DNA of 49,716 bases, taken from contig NZ_QUZT01000051.1 of assembly GCF_004682045.1 (NCBI RefSeq), positions 1 through 49,716 on the forward strand, written 5' to 3'. A program made the translations under genes and the position numbers. The stretch comes from Pseudomonas nabeulensis (lineage in GTDB: Bacteria > Pseudomonadota > Gammaproteobacteria > Pseudomonadales > Pseudomonadaceae). The notes under the pieces were generated by a model, which was not told where the DNA came from, did not search any database, and saw nothing but the letters and a program-made list of their open reading frames with translations. This document shows, in pieces, positions 41,355 to 49,716 of the stretch. Each line of letters opens with the position of its first letter. The first letter of the stretch is position 1.

Positions 41355-41756
41355 ATGAAACGTCTGATCGCTGCCTCCCTGATGCTCGCCTCCCTCAGTG
41401 CATTTGCCCACGAGCCTGTCTACAACCAGGAGTCGATCAAGGTGCTGCAAGAACATGCGCTGACCAATGTGCCGGGCAAGAAAACCATTATGCTGACTGT
41501 CGATTACGCCCCGGGGCAAGCCACTGTGCCCCATAGCCACACCGGTACTGCGGTGGCTTATGTGCTGGAGGGTTCGATTACGTCGCGGGTGAATGATGAA
41601 AAAGCCAAGACCTACAAGGTCGGCGAGTCGTTCTACGAACCGGCGGGGTCCCGGCACTTTGAATCGAGCAATGCCAGCCAGACCCAGCCGGCCAAATTGC
41701 TGGTGGTGATGGTGTTGGATGACAAGGCCGAGGTGCTGACGCCTTTGCCACAGTAA
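41355..41756 (+). CDS. Secreted cupin-domain protein
   Basis: A 133-residue protein: signal peptide (MKRLIAASLMLASLSAFA) and a cupin fold with metal ligands His in VPHSHTGTAVAYVLEGSI and in PAGSRHFESSN. Cupins of this small type are periplasmic enzymes or ligand-binding proteins; the function here is unknown. It follows the ABM gene by 96 bases and faces tag across a REPIN. Confidence 0.82.
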   Translation: MKRLIAASLMLASLSAFAHEPVYNQESIKVLQEHALTNVPGKKTIMLTVDYAPGQATVPHSHTGTAVAYVLEGSITSRVNDEKAKTYKVGESFYEPAGSRHFESSNASQTQPAKLLVVMVLDDKAEVLTPLPQ

Positions 41757-41777
41757 CCCGCCACACCGCAGAGCAAA

Positions 41778-41866
41778 TGTGGGAGGGGGCTTGCCCCCGA
41801 TAGCAGTGTGTCAGCCAATGCATTTGTTACTGACCCACCGCTATCGGGGGCAAGCCCCCTCCCACA
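41778..41866. repeat. REPIN between convergent cupin and tag genes
   Basis: Inverted GGGAGGGGGCTTGCCCCCGA arms, spacer with GTCAGCCAATGCATTTGTTACTGAC. Confidence 0.9.
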
Positions 41867-41891
41867 GTTTGAACGGCGTTTTGCCGGGGAT

Positions 41892-42521
41892 TCAGGGGCG
41901 TTTGAACTGGCGCCGCAGCGCTTCAATCTGCGATCGGCACACGCAGCCCTCCAGGTGATCGTTGACCATCCCCATCGCCTGCATCAGCGCATACATCGTG
42001 GTCGGCCCCACATACGTCCAGCCGCGTTTCTTCAAGGCCTTCGATAACCGCACCGAGGCTGGCGACGTTGGATTACCCGTCCAATACGCCATATCCACCA
42101 CGCCTGGGCGCTCGTCTTCTGCCGGCTCGAACGCCCACAACCAACGCGCCAGCGAACCGGTCTCGTCGACCAACTCGCACGCCCGGCGCGCATTGTTGAT
42201 GGTCGACACGATCTTCGCCCGATTGCGCACAATGCCCACGTCCTGCATCAACCGCGCGATATCCGCCTCGCCGTATTGCGCCACCCGGCGAAAATCAAAC
42301 CCCTCGAACGCCGCACGAAACTGCTCGCGCTTGCGCAGGATGGTGATCCACGCCATGCCCGCCTGGAAGCCTTCCAGGCAGATCTTCTCGTACAACTGGA
42401 TGTCAGCCGCTACCGGCACGCCCCATTCATGGTCGTGGTAACGGGGGTATTCCGGCGCGGCGGTGCGCCAGGTGCAATAGGTGAGCCCGGTTGCGTCAGT
42501 GGTCAGCCCTGATTTGTCCAT
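41892..42521 (-). CDS. tag: DNA-3-methyladenine glycosylase I
   Basis: A 209-residue base-excision-repair glycosylase removing 3-methyladenine. Seen: TYCTWRTAAPEYPRYHDHEWG near the start with the zinc Cys16 and His, LEGFQAGMAWITILRKRE, and the C-terminal zinc His/Cys pair in MVNDHLEGCVCR. Full length. Confidence 0.93.
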   Translation of the reverse strand: MDKSGLTTDATGLTYCTWRTAAPEYPRYHDHEWGVPVAADIQLYEKICLEGFQAGMAWITILRKREQFRAAFEGFDFRRVAQYGEADIARLMQDVGIVRNRAKIVSTINNARRACELVDETGSLARWLWAFEPAEDERPGVVDMAYWTGNPTSPASVRLSKALKKRGWTYVGPTTMYALMQAMGMVNDHLEGCVCRSQIEALRRQFKRP

Positions 42522-42753
42522 CCATCACCTCAAATGCCGAGCACAGGATGATAAGCGAAAAAAATTCCAGCCCGCCAACCGCTCAAGCATCGCCCTTACC
42601 GACCAACTGGTCAGACCGGGACCAGTCAACCCTTGAATATTTACTTGTGATTTCAAAAAAACCCGGCGTAGACTGGCCCCGCACTGGACTTACCGGTATG
42701 ACCACAACAATTAAGCCCTGGAACCACCAGGGCACCGAATAGAGATCCCTCCC

Positions 42754-44064
42754 ATGCTCAGATGGTGCTCGCGTTCGATTTTCCTGCAAGTCGTGATTGG
42801 CCTGATGCTAGGCATAATGTGCGGCCTGGCCCTTCCCGAATTTTCCTCGCAACTCAAACCCCTGGGTGACGGCTTTATCAAGCTGATCAAAATGCTGATT
42901 GGCCTGATCGTATTCTGCGTGGTGGTCAGCGGTATTTCCGGTGCCGGCGACTTGAAGAAAGTCGGGCGTATCGGCCTCAAGTCGGTGATCTACTTTGAAG
43001 TGCTCACCACGGTCGCCCTGGTGATCGGCCTGATCATGGCCTTCAGCACCGGTATCGGCCAAGGCGCCAATATCCACCTGGAACAGTTGTCGTCCGCCGG
43101 TCTCAATGAGCTGGCTGACAAAGGCCAGCACATCCGTGGCACCAGCCAGTTCCTGATGGACCTGATTCCCAACTCGGTGATCGGTGCGTTTGCCGACAAC
43201 AACGTGCTGCAAGTGCTGTTGTTCTCGGTACTGTTCGGCAGCGCGCTGAACCTGGTGGGCGAAGCCGCCTCCGGTATCTCGCGGCTGATCAACGAACTGA
43301 GCCATGTGATCTTTCGCATCATGGGCATGATCGTGCGCCTGGCGCCCATCGGCGTATTTGGTGCCATTGCGTTCACCACCAGCACCTACGGCCTCGACTC
43401 GCTGCAACACCTGGGCAGCCTGGTGGGCTTGTTCTACCTGACCTGCTTTGCGTTTGTCGGGATCATTCTGGGCGTGGTGATGCGCCTGTCCGGCCTGCGC
43501 ATGGTGCCGCTGCTCAAGTACCTGCGTGAAGAATTGCTGATCGTGATGGGCACCGCCTCGTCCGACGCCGTGCTGCCACAGATCATGCGTAAGCTGGAGC
43601 ACCTCGGGATTGGCAGCTCGACGGTGGGCCTGGTGATTCCAACGGGGTATTCGTTCAACCTCGACGGTTTCTCCATCTACCTGACCCTGGCCATTGTGTT
43701 TATCGCCAACGCCACCGGTACACCGCTGTCGATGACCGACTTGCTGACGATTCTGCTGGTGTCGCTGATCACCTCCAAGGGCGCCCACGGGATTCCGGGG
43801 TCGGCGCTGGTGATTTTGGCCGCGACGCTGACCGCGATTCCGGCGATTCCGGTGGTAGGCCTGGTGTTGGTGCTGGCGGTGGATTGGTTCATGGGCATCG
43901 GTCGTGCGTTGACTAACCTGATCGGCAACTGCGTCGCCACCGTGGCCATCGCCCGTTGGGAAAAAGACATCGATATCCAGCGTGCCAACAAGGTGCTCGA
44001 TGGCCAGCAAGGGTATGCGTTCCAGGCGAAGAAGCCGGTGCTGCCGGCGCATCAGGAGTTCTAA
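42754..44064 (+). CDS. dctA: C4-dicarboxylate:cation symporter (DctA/SDF family)
   Basis: A 436-residue transporter of the sodium:dicarboxylate symporter family with about eight membrane segments. Seen: early VIGLMLGIMCGLALP, then GTASSDAVLPQIMRKLEHLG and IPTGYSFNLDGFSIYLTLA, the hairpin and substrate region of DctA. It imports succinate, fumarate or malate; an orthologous role to DctA is likely, but other C4 acids are possible. The 42522-42753 gap holds no gene. Two GntR regulators follow on the same strand. Confidence 0.87.
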   Translation: MLRWCSRSIFLQVVIGLMLGIMCGLALPEFSSQLKPLGDGFIKLIKMLIGLIVFCVVVSGISGAGDLKKVGRIGLKSVIYFEVLTTVALVIGLIMAFSTGIGQGANIHLEQLSSAGLNELADKGQHIRGTSQFLMDLIPNSVIGAFADNNVLQVLLFSVLFGSALNLVGEAASGISRLINELSHVIFRIMGMIVRLAPIGVFGAIAFTTSTYGLDSLQHLGSLVGLFYLTCFAFVGIILGVVMRLSGLRMVPLLKYLREELLIVMGTASSDAVLPQIMRKLEHLGIGSSTVGLVIPTGYSFNLDGFSIYLTLAIVFIANATGTPLSMTDLLTILLVSLITSKGAHGIPGSALVILAATLTAIPAIPVVGLVLVLAVDWFMGIGRALTNLIGNCVATVAIARWEKDIDIQRANKVLDGQQGYAFQAKKPVLPAHQEF

Positions 44065-44092
44065 CCCGTTTTCCTAGGCAACACTGTTCAAA

Positions 44093-44181
44093 TGTGGGAG
44101 GGGGCTTGCCCCCGATGAGGGAGTGTCAGTTGATATACCTGTAACTGATCCACCGCTATCGGGGGCAAGCCCCCTCCCACA
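44093..44181. repeat. REPIN between dctA-like and GntR genes
   Basis: Inverted GGGAGGGGGCTTGCCCCCGA arms after the transporter stop codon, ahead of the GntR promoter region. Confidence 0.9.
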
Positions 44182-44236
44182 GTTAGTCCATCGCCAATTT
44201 CACAATTGTGTTTACAACTTACAAGGAGGCGTAGAC

Positions 44237-44938
44237 GTGATCAGCACCTCGACTGTCGTCAATTCAGTGGTAGAAAAACTGCGCGCCGCCCTCAAGCGCG
44301 GCCAATGGCGCCAAGGCGAAATGCTCCCCGGCCAGCGTGAACTGGCCGAACAGATGGGCATCAGCCGCCCGAGCCTGCGCGAAGCGGTGATCGTGCTGGA
44401 AACCCTCGGCCTGGTGCGCTCCATGCCCGGCAAAGGCGTGGTGGTGCTGGAGACCAGCATCAGCGAACCGCAATCAAGCGATGCCGTGGCCGAGGCCAGC
44501 CTGGAAGACATCCTGCAACTGCGCTACACCCTCGAACCCTTCATCGTCGGCCTGGTGGCGCAGTCCATCAGCAGCAAGGAAGTCGGCCAACTGCGCCTGA
44601 CCCTGATGGACATGCGCGAAGCCCTCGACGCCGAAGACGCCGAGGCGGGCATGAATGCCTACATTGGCTTCCACGAGGAACTGTTCGCCCTCACCTCCAA
44701 CCCGATCTTCCAGAACGTGGTGCAACAGACCAGCAATGCCCTCAAGCAAAGCGCCCAGGTGCTGCGCAATTCACCGGAACACCTGGCCGAACGTCTGCGG
44801 GAGAACGAAGCGGTGGTGCGCGCCATCCGCAATAAGAACAGCGCCCTGGCCAGCGCCGAAATGCGTCGGCACATTCTCCAGGAAGGAGAACGCATGGGCA
44901 TTCGCTTGAACATCCCGGATGACCATCTGGGCAGCTGA
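44237..44938 (+). CDS. GntR regulator, FadR/FCD subfamily
   Basis: A 233-residue regulator: winged helix (LPGQRELAEQMGISRPSLRE, about residues 34-65) and an FCD ligand domain with metal-binding His residues (FHEELFALTSNP). It starts with GTG after AAGGAGG, six bases away. An upstream in-frame extension runs through the REPIN and is not coding. Downstream, a second GntR gene begins after 17 bases. It probably regulates organic-acid use with the neighbouring symporter. Confidence 0.85.
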   Translation: MISTSTVVNSVVEKLRAALKRGQWRQGEMLPGQRELAEQMGISRPSLREAVIVLETLGLVRSMPGKGVVVLETSISEPQSSDAVAEASLEDILQLRYTLEPFIVGLVAQSISSKEVGQLRLTLMDMREALDAEDAEAGMNAYIGFHEELFALTSNPIFQNVVQQTSNALKQSAQVLRNSPEHLAERLRENEAVVRAIRNKNSALASAEMRRHILQEGERMGIRLNIPDDHLGS

Positions 44939-44955
44939 TTTTTTGGAGACCGGCC

Positions 44956-45642
44956 ATGACTGCTTATGCGTTGCAACACGACCCTATCTTCCCTGCCCTG
45001 CGTTTGATCGGCGGTAAAAAGCCCTCGGTGGATGACATCTACCCGCGCCTGTTCGACGCCATCCTCGAACAGCGCATCGCGCCGGCCAGCCGCTTTACCG
45101 AAGAGAGCCTGGGCGAATCCTTTGGTGTGAGCCGCAGCGTGATTCGCCGGGTATTGGCCAAACTGTCCCATCAGCAAGTGGTGATCCTGCGCCCCAACCA
45201 ACGCGCCCAAGTGGCCGCGCCGGATGCCCAGCAGACCCGGCAGATCCTCGAAGCCCGGCGCCTCACGGAAATCACCGTGGTGCAACTGGCCTGCGTGCAC
45301 GCCACCCCCACCCAAGTACGCCAGCTGCGCGAGTTGATCGCTCGCGAACGTGAATGCATCGAGCGCGACCAGCGCGGGCCGGCGATTCGCTTGTCCGGCG
45401 AGTTTCACCTGCAACTGGCGACGATGGCGCGTAATGCACCCTTGGCACAATTTCTCAACAGCCTGGTGCCGTTGACCTCGCTGATCATCGCCCAGTACGA
45501 GGCCAAAGCCTGCACCTACTGTGCGTGGCAGGAACATGTGGCGATTGTCGACGCCATTGAGCAACGAGACGCCACGACCGCCGTCGCGCTGATGACCCAG
45601 CACCTGGATCATCTGGAATCGAAGCTGCTGAAACTCAACTGA
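44956..45642 (+). CDS. GntR regulator, FCD subfamily
   Basis: A 228-residue regulator with HTH at about residues 37-75 (RFTEESLGESFGVSRSVIRR) and an FCD domain (RLSGEFHLQLATMARNAPLA, with metal-site His). Preceded by the other GntR gene after 17 bases, so co-transcribed. The pair of unlike FCD regulators is unusual; the effector and targets are unknown. Confidence 0.85.
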   Translation: MTAYALQHDPIFPALRLIGGKKPSVDDIYPRLFDAILEQRIAPASRFTEESLGESFGVSRSVIRRVLAKLSHQQVVILRPNQRAQVAAPDAQQTRQILEARRLTEITVVQLACVHATPTQVRQLRELIARERECIERDQRGPAIRLSGEFHLQLATMARNAPLAQFLNSLVPLTSLIIAQYEAKACTYCAWQEHVAIVDAIEQRDATTAVALMTQHLDHLESKLLKLN

Positions 45643-45671
45643 CGGTGGTGGCCGGTTGTCACCTGCGCGGG

Positions 45672-45692
45672 AATAATTGATAATCGCTCTCA
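45672..45692. promoter_or_regulatory. Fur-box-like site before the ECF sigma gene
   Basis: AATAAT-T-GATAAT (45672-45684) followed by CTCATT resembles a Fur box of hexamer repeats. An inverted repeat, GCGGGAAT (45667-45674) and ATTCCCGC (45692-45699), brackets it. It lies 23 bases before the sigma-factor start, where Fur would block transcription when iron is plentiful. Confidence 0.65.
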
Positions 45693-45714
45693 TTCCCGCA
45701 CAGAATGTTACAAA

Positions 45715-46251
45715 ATGCCGCCAGCCACGTCCCTTGCCCGCCCCCAAGCCTCAGCCCTGCGTGAACAGATCCTGCGGCAATTGTTTGGCGATCATCACGG
45801 CTGGCTGCTCGACCGCTTGCGCGCCCGGCTAGGTTGCCGTCACGATGCGGCCGACATGGCCGCCGAGACCTTTGTGCAGGTTGTGGCATTACCCGCGCCG
45901 CAGAGCATCCGCGAACCCCGCGCCCTGCTCACCACCATCGCCAAACGCCTGATCTACGACACCTGGCGCCGCCGCGACCTGGAGCGCGCCTACCTGCAAG
46001 TGCTGGCCGCCCAGCCCGAAGCGGTCGAACCTTCCCCCGAAGAACGCGCGCTGACCATGGAAAGCCTGATGGCGGTGGACGCCCTGCTCGACGGGCTATC
46101 GCCTCGTGCGCGCACGGCATTCCTGTGCAGCCAACTGGATGGCATGAAGTACGCCGATATTGCGGCCCTGCTCGGTGTCTCGACCATTCGCGTACGCCAA
46201 TACGTGGCCAAGGGCTTGCGCCTGTGCTGCAGCGAGCTGCTCGAATCATGA
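45715..46251 (+). CDS. ECF sigma factor, FecI type
   Basis: A 178-residue extracytoplasmic-function sigma factor. Seen: region 2 near RHDAADMAAETFVQVV and IAKRLIYDTWRRRDLE, region 4 near LDGLSPRARTAFLCSQLDGM and YADIAALLGVSTIRVRQY. It would activate the TonB receptor gene. A Fur box precedes it. The stop overlaps the FecR-type gene start by four bases (ATGA). Confidence 0.9.
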   Translation: MPPATSLARPQASALREQILRQLFGDHHGWLLDRLRARLGCRHDAADMAAETFVQVVALPAPQSIREPRALLTTIAKRLIYDTWRRRDLERAYLQVLAAQPEAVEPSPEERALTMESLMAVDALLDGLSPRARTAFLCSQLDGMKYADIAALLGVSTIRVRQYVAKGLRLCCSELLES

Positions 46252-47177
46252 GTTCCCGTGCCGCCATCGAACAAGCCATCGAATGGAGCGCCTGCCTGCG
46301 GGATGAGTCGCTGTTGCCCAGCGAACGCCACGCGTTCGAACGCTGGCTGAATGCCGACCCCTTGCATGCCCAGGCCTGGAACGCCGTGCAAGGCCACGTG
46401 CAACGGGTGTTGATGCCAGCCGGTGAAGCCCAGGCCCGACGTGTTTTGCAAGCGCCTCGACCTAGCCGTCGCCACCTGTTGCGCGGTGCCTTGGCCCTTG
46501 CCGGAATGGGCGTGGCGACCCAACTGTTGCGCCAACCGGGCATGCCCCTGGCGGAATTGAGTGCCGACCTGCGCACCGGGACTGGCGAGCGCTTAAGCAC
46601 TCGACTGGCTGACGGCAGCCGCCTGGTGTTGGATGCGCAGAGCGCAGTGGATATCGACCTGAATACGCACGTGCGTCGGTTGTCACTGCGCACCGGCAAG
46701 ATCATCCTCGACATCCGCCGCGACCCGCGCCCGTTCAATATCCTCACCCCGTTCGGCAGCGTGCAGGCCAATGGCGCTCGACTGATGGTGGCCGCTTATG
46801 AATCGTTCACCCATGTATGGGCCTTGGGTCCGGGCGTGCATATCACTACCCGCAGCAACGCGCAGTTGGAACTGCAACCGGACCAGGGCGCCCGCTTCAA
46901 CGACCGCATCGAGCGCCTCGCCGCCAACCGCAGTGGCGAAGGCCATTGGCAGGACGGCTGGCTCAACGTGCAGGACTGGCCGCTGGGCGACGTGATCGCC
47001 GCGCTGCAACCCTATCGCCGTGGCGTATTGCGCGTCAGCCCAAAGGCCGCACGACTGCGGGTTTCCGGCGTGTTCTCCCTCGACCACAGCAACCGCGCCC
47101 TCACAGCACTTGAGCAAACCATGCCGCTGCGCATCCAGCGCTACAGCGATTGGTGGGTCAGCGTCGACCTCGCGTAA
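46248..47177 (+). CDS. FecR-type anti-sigma/sigma regulator
   Basis: A 309-residue inner-membrane regulator. The N-terminal cytoplasmic part (AIEQAIEWSACLRDESLLPS) holds the sigma-binding region; a twin-arginine-like RRHLLRGALALAGMG (about residues 69-83) begins the membrane segment; the rest is periplasmic FecR domain (GTGERLSTRLADGSRLVLDA). A Tat signal is known for several FecR relatives. It relays the siderophore signal from the receptor to the sigma factor. Overlaps the sigma gene by four bases. Confidence 0.88.
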   Translation: MSSRAAIEQAIEWSACLRDESLLPSERHAFERWLNADPLHAQAWNAVQGHVQRVLMPAGEAQARRVLQAPRPSRRHLLRGALALAGMGVATQLLRQPGMPLAELSADLRTGTGERLSTRLADGSRLVLDAQSAVDIDLNTHVRRLSLRTGKIILDIRRDPRPFNILTPFGSVQANGARLMVAAYESFTHVWALGPGVHITTRSNAQLELQPDQGARFNDRIERLAANRSGEGHWQDGWLNVQDWPLGDVIAALQPYRRGVLRVSPKAARLRVSGVFSLDHSNRALTALEQTMPLRIQRYSDWWVSVDLA

Positions 47178-47270
47178 CTATTTTTGCGCGCGCCTATATC
47201 GCTTTTTCACGCTCGTTGGACATACCCCATGAACCGCCCACGAATGCGGACCGCCAATGGAGCCCTCGCT

Positions 47271-49679
47271 ATGTCCCGCTGTACCCGTACGTTGCTTCCG
47301 CTTGCCCTGCTGATGGCGCCGATGGCCCATGCCGCTACCTTCGACCTGCCGCCCGCCGGCCTGGCCACCACCTTGGGTCGCATCGCCCAGCAAAGCGCCC
47401 GCGAAATCGTGTATGAACCCAGCCTGGTCTCGGGCCTGCAAGCACCCGCCGTGCGCGGTGACATGAGTACCGAGCAGGCCCTGAGCCAGGCGCTGTCCGG
47501 CTCCGGGCTGGGCCTGGACACCACCGAAGGCGGTGTATTGACGCTCAAGCCGTTGCCCTCCGGCACCGTCAACCTGGGTGAAACCAGCATCAACGCCCGC
47601 AGTCTCGACAGCGAAGAAATCGGCGACACCAGCTACGTGGTCAAGCGCAGCCGTGGCGGCAGCAAGACCGACACGCCGCTGGTAGAAGTCCCGCAATCGA
47701 TCTCGGTGGTATCGCGCAAACAGATGGACGACCAGGCAGTGCAGGACGTGAGCCAGGCCGTGCGCTATACGCCGGGCATCTACGGCGAATACACCGGCAG
47801 CAACAACAGCCGCGAGCAGTTCCGCGTGCGGGGTTTCTCGCCGTATGTGTTCCAGGACGGCCTGATGTTGCCCTATGGCGAAAGTGGCCAGGGCAGCATG
47901 TCCGAGCCCTACGGCCTGCAAAGCGTCGAAGTGCTGCGCGGTCCCAGCTCCATGCTGTATGGCCTGAGCCGCCCGGGTGGACTGATCAACCTCACCAGCA
48001 AATTGCCCAGCGCCACACCGATCCACCAAATCCAGGTAAAAGGTGGCAGCCACGACCTCAAGCAGCTCGGCTTTGACTTTGGCGGCCCACTGGATGATCA
48101 AGGCGAATGGAGCTACCGCCTGACCGGCCTGGTCAAGGACAGCGGCACCCAGGTCGAGCACGTCGACAACAACCGCAACTTCATCGCCCCGGCGCTGACC
48201 TGGCGCCCCAACGATGACACCTCCCTCACCCTGCTTGCCCTATACCAGCGTGACTGGGGCGGCACCACCGAGCAGTACTACCCGCAAAAAGGCTCACAGC
48301 AAGGTTCGCCCTGGGGCCATATCGGCAGTGACACCTTGCTGGGCGACCCGCACTACGACCAGATGCGCCGCGAGAGTTATCAACTCGGCTACCTGTTCGA
48401 GCAACACCTGAACGACACCTGGACCCTGCGCCAGAACCTGCGCTGGAGCAAGGTCAACATCCAGAACCGCTCAGCGTTCAACAACGGCTATGCCAGCGCC
48501 ACCAGCCCAACGCTGTTGCGCCTGGCCTCGGACATCAAGCGCAATATCCAAATCTTCAACGTCGACAACCAGGCCCAGGCGAACTTCAACACCGGCGCGC
48601 TGGAACACACCTTGCTGATGGGCGTGGATTTTCGCCGCAACGCGCTGGACAACGACGTGGTCAACGGCACGTTCACCTCGATCAACCCCTACAGCCCGAG
48701 CTACAACGGCAGCGTGAGCAACCAGTACGTCGGCCGCGACATGTACCAGACCCAGAAACAGACCGGCGTCTATCTGCAGGACCAGATCAAGCTCGACCGC
48801 TGGATCCTGACCCTGGGCGGCCGTTACGACTGGGCCAAATCCACCAGCGACTTCCGCCCGGACCGCGCCACCCCGCGTGACCGCGTAATCAAGCAAAACG
48901 ACGAAAAAGCTACCTGGCGCGCCGGCCTCGGTTACCTGTTCGATAACGGCGTGATGCCGTATTTCAGCTACTCGCAATCCTTTGACCCGACGCTCAACAC
49001 CAGCGTCAGCAGCACTACACCGATCTTCAAACCCACCGAAGGCGAGCAATATGAAGCCGGCGTGAAATACCAACCGCCCGGCCAGGACAGCTTCATCACC
49101 GCCTCGGTCTACACCCTGACCCAGAAAAACCTCACCACCGCCGACCCGCTGGACAACCGCAACACCGTGCAGATCGGCGAAGCGCGCAGCCGTGGGTTCG
49201 AGCTGGAAGGCAAGGCTGTGCTGAGCCACAACCTGTCGTTGATCGCGTCGTACACCTACACCGACAGTGAAGTCACCAAAAGTGGCTATGTGACCTCGGC
49301 GTATACCGATAAAGGTTATGAGTTGCCGTTCACGCCCCGCCACCAGGCGTCCGCGTGGCTGGACTACACCCTGGAGGACGGCCCGCTCGCAGGCCTGGGC
49401 CTGGGTGCCGGCGCCCGTTATACCGGGGTGTTGTGGGGCAGTTCGGCGGTGTCCACCGTTGCGGCGCGTGATCGAATCCAGAGCGGCAACGTGACGGTGT
49501 TTGATGCGGCAGTGCATTACGACCTGGGCAAGTTGTCCAGCGAGTTGCAGGGCACGCGGGTGGCGGTGAATGCCAGCAATCTGTTCGACAAGGATTACGT
49601 GACTGCCTGCACCAACAACACCGCGTGCTACTACGGCCCGCGCCGCAATGTGACAGCCACCTTGACCTACGACTGGTAA
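47271..49679 (+). CDS. TonB-dependent siderophore receptor with STN signalling domain
   Basis: An 802-residue outer-membrane receptor. Signal peptide MSRCTRTLLPLALLMAPMAHA, STN/secretin domain at about residues 24-95 (FDLPPAGLATTLGRIAQQSA), plug with VEVPQSISVVSRKQM and PSSMLYGLSRPGGLINL, then a barrel ending in YYGPRRNVTATLTYDW with a terminal aromatic residue. The STN domain fits cell-surface signalling to the FecR/ECF pair. The ligand is a ferri-siderophore; the FhuA/FiuA/FoxA-like C-terminus suggests a hydroxamate but does not prove it. TGGAG lies eight bases before this ATG; an ATG at 47229 is an alternative. Confidence 0.92.
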   Translation: MSRCTRTLLPLALLMAPMAHAATFDLPPAGLATTLGRIAQQSAREIVYEPSLVSGLQAPAVRGDMSTEQALSQALSGSGLGLDTTEGGVLTLKPLPSGTVNLGETSINARSLDSEEIGDTSYVVKRSRGGSKTDTPLVEVPQSISVVSRKQMDDQAVQDVSQAVRYTPGIYGEYTGSNNSREQFRVRGFSPYVFQDGLMLPYGESGQGSMSEPYGLQSVEVLRGPSSMLYGLSRPGGLINLTSKLPSATPIHQIQVKGGSHDLKQLGFDFGGPLDDQGEWSYRLTGLVKDSGTQVEHVDNNRNFIAPALTWRPNDDTSLTLLALYQRDWGGTTEQYYPQKGSQQGSPWGHIGSDTLLGDPHYDQMRRESYQLGYLFEQHLNDTWTLRQNLRWSKVNIQNRSAFNNGYASATSPTLLRLASDIKRNIQIFNVDNQAQANFNTGALEHTLLMGVDFRRNALDNDVVNGTFTSINPYSPSYNGSVSNQYVGRDMYQTQKQTGVYLQDQIKLDRWILTLGGRYDWAKSTSDFRPDRATPRDRVIKQNDEKATWRAGLGYLFDNGVMPYFSYSQSFDPTLNTSVSSTTPIFKPTEGEQYEAGVKYQPPGQDSFITASVYTLTQKNLTTADPLDNRNTVQIGEARSRGFELEGKAVLSHNLSLIASYTYTDSEVTKSGYVTSAYTDKGYELPFTPRHQASAWLDYTLEDGPLAGLGLGAGARYTGVLWGSSAVSTVAARDRIQSGNVTVFDAAVHYDLGKLSSELQGTRVAVNASNLFDKDYVTACTNNTACYYGPRRNVTATLTYDW

Positions 49680-49709
49680 CCCTACCCTCTAAAACACAGG
49701 AAATCCAAA

Positions 49710-49716
49710 TGTGGGA
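49710..49716. repeat. Start of a further REP arm cut by the window edge
   Basis: The last bases, TGTGGGA, are the first seven of a REP arm as in the other copies, 30 bases after the receptor stop. Confidence 0.6.

Noticed and set aside
5215..44181. Regularly recurring GGGGGCTTGCCCCC sequences considered as a CRISPR array
   Set aside because: They are dispersed, arranged as inverted pairs in separate intergenic gaps, and no cas genes are present. They are REPINs.
44123..44236. N-terminal extension of the first GntR gene
   Set aside because: It translates half a REPIN; the GTG at 44237 follows AAGGAGG.

Overview
The window reads as chromosome of a fluorescent Pseudomonas (P. fluorescens group). 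The grounds are high G+C, pseudomonad gene families throughout, gene order around acnB and the itaconate cluster that matches P. aeruginosa as I recall it, and many copies of the paired REP element typical of this group. The assignment rests on pattern recognition, not a database search. I see no rRNA, tRNA, CRISPR array, prophage or complete insertion sequence.

Layout. 41-5175: a divergent sugar or inositol catabolic island (IolG-type dehydrogenase and LacI regulator leftward; SDR, PhyH-type dioxygenase and sugar-binding protein rightward). 5331-15057: small metabolic and regulatory genes (DUF2834 membrane protein, amidase, SMP-30 lactonase, NTF2-like protein, MocR regulator with EamA exporter, YceI, thioesterase, dienelactone hydrolase, DUF2252). 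15132-17285: ampR/ampC. 17410-27276: an itaconate island made of a TRAP transporter, ccl, ict, an MmgE/PrpD gene, an acyl-CoA dehydrogenase, ich and a divergent LysR regulator. Two near-identical palindromes, one before ich and one before dctP, suggest that one regulator controls both transcription units. 27286-32506: miaE, a Usp protein behind an ANR box, a DUF1289 protein, and acnB with a long folded leader. 32507-32913: a small inverted-repeat element carrying a second REP type, inserted into a first REPIN. 32914-35846: a HAAAP amino-acid transporter, a threonine-rich 28-codon leader ORF followed by a terminator, an isochorismatase-like hydrolase, and an orphan toxin-tip/immunity-like pair. 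35940-42521: a hydroxyacid dehydrogenase, a phosphotransferase/SDR pair, an AhpD-like protein with divergent MocR regulator, an ABM monooxygenase, a cupin and tag. 42754-45642: a DctA-type symporter and two GntR regulators. 45672-49679: a Fur-box-preceded iron-starvation cassette (ECF sigma, FecR, TonB receptor).

How the parts work together. Several catabolic genes carry CA-rich Hfq/Crc-like motifs beside their ribosome binding sites, which would place them under carbon catabolite repression. The itaconate enzymes would convert itaconate to acetyl-CoA and pyruvate, which feed the TCA cycle in which AcnB works. Eleven complete or near-complete REPIN-type elements sit almost entirely between genes, most often between convergent 3' ends, and one lies inside the TRAP operon. 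The least explained elements are the acnB leader, the threonine leader ORF with its terminator, the nested REPIN/MITE and the toxin-tip pair.
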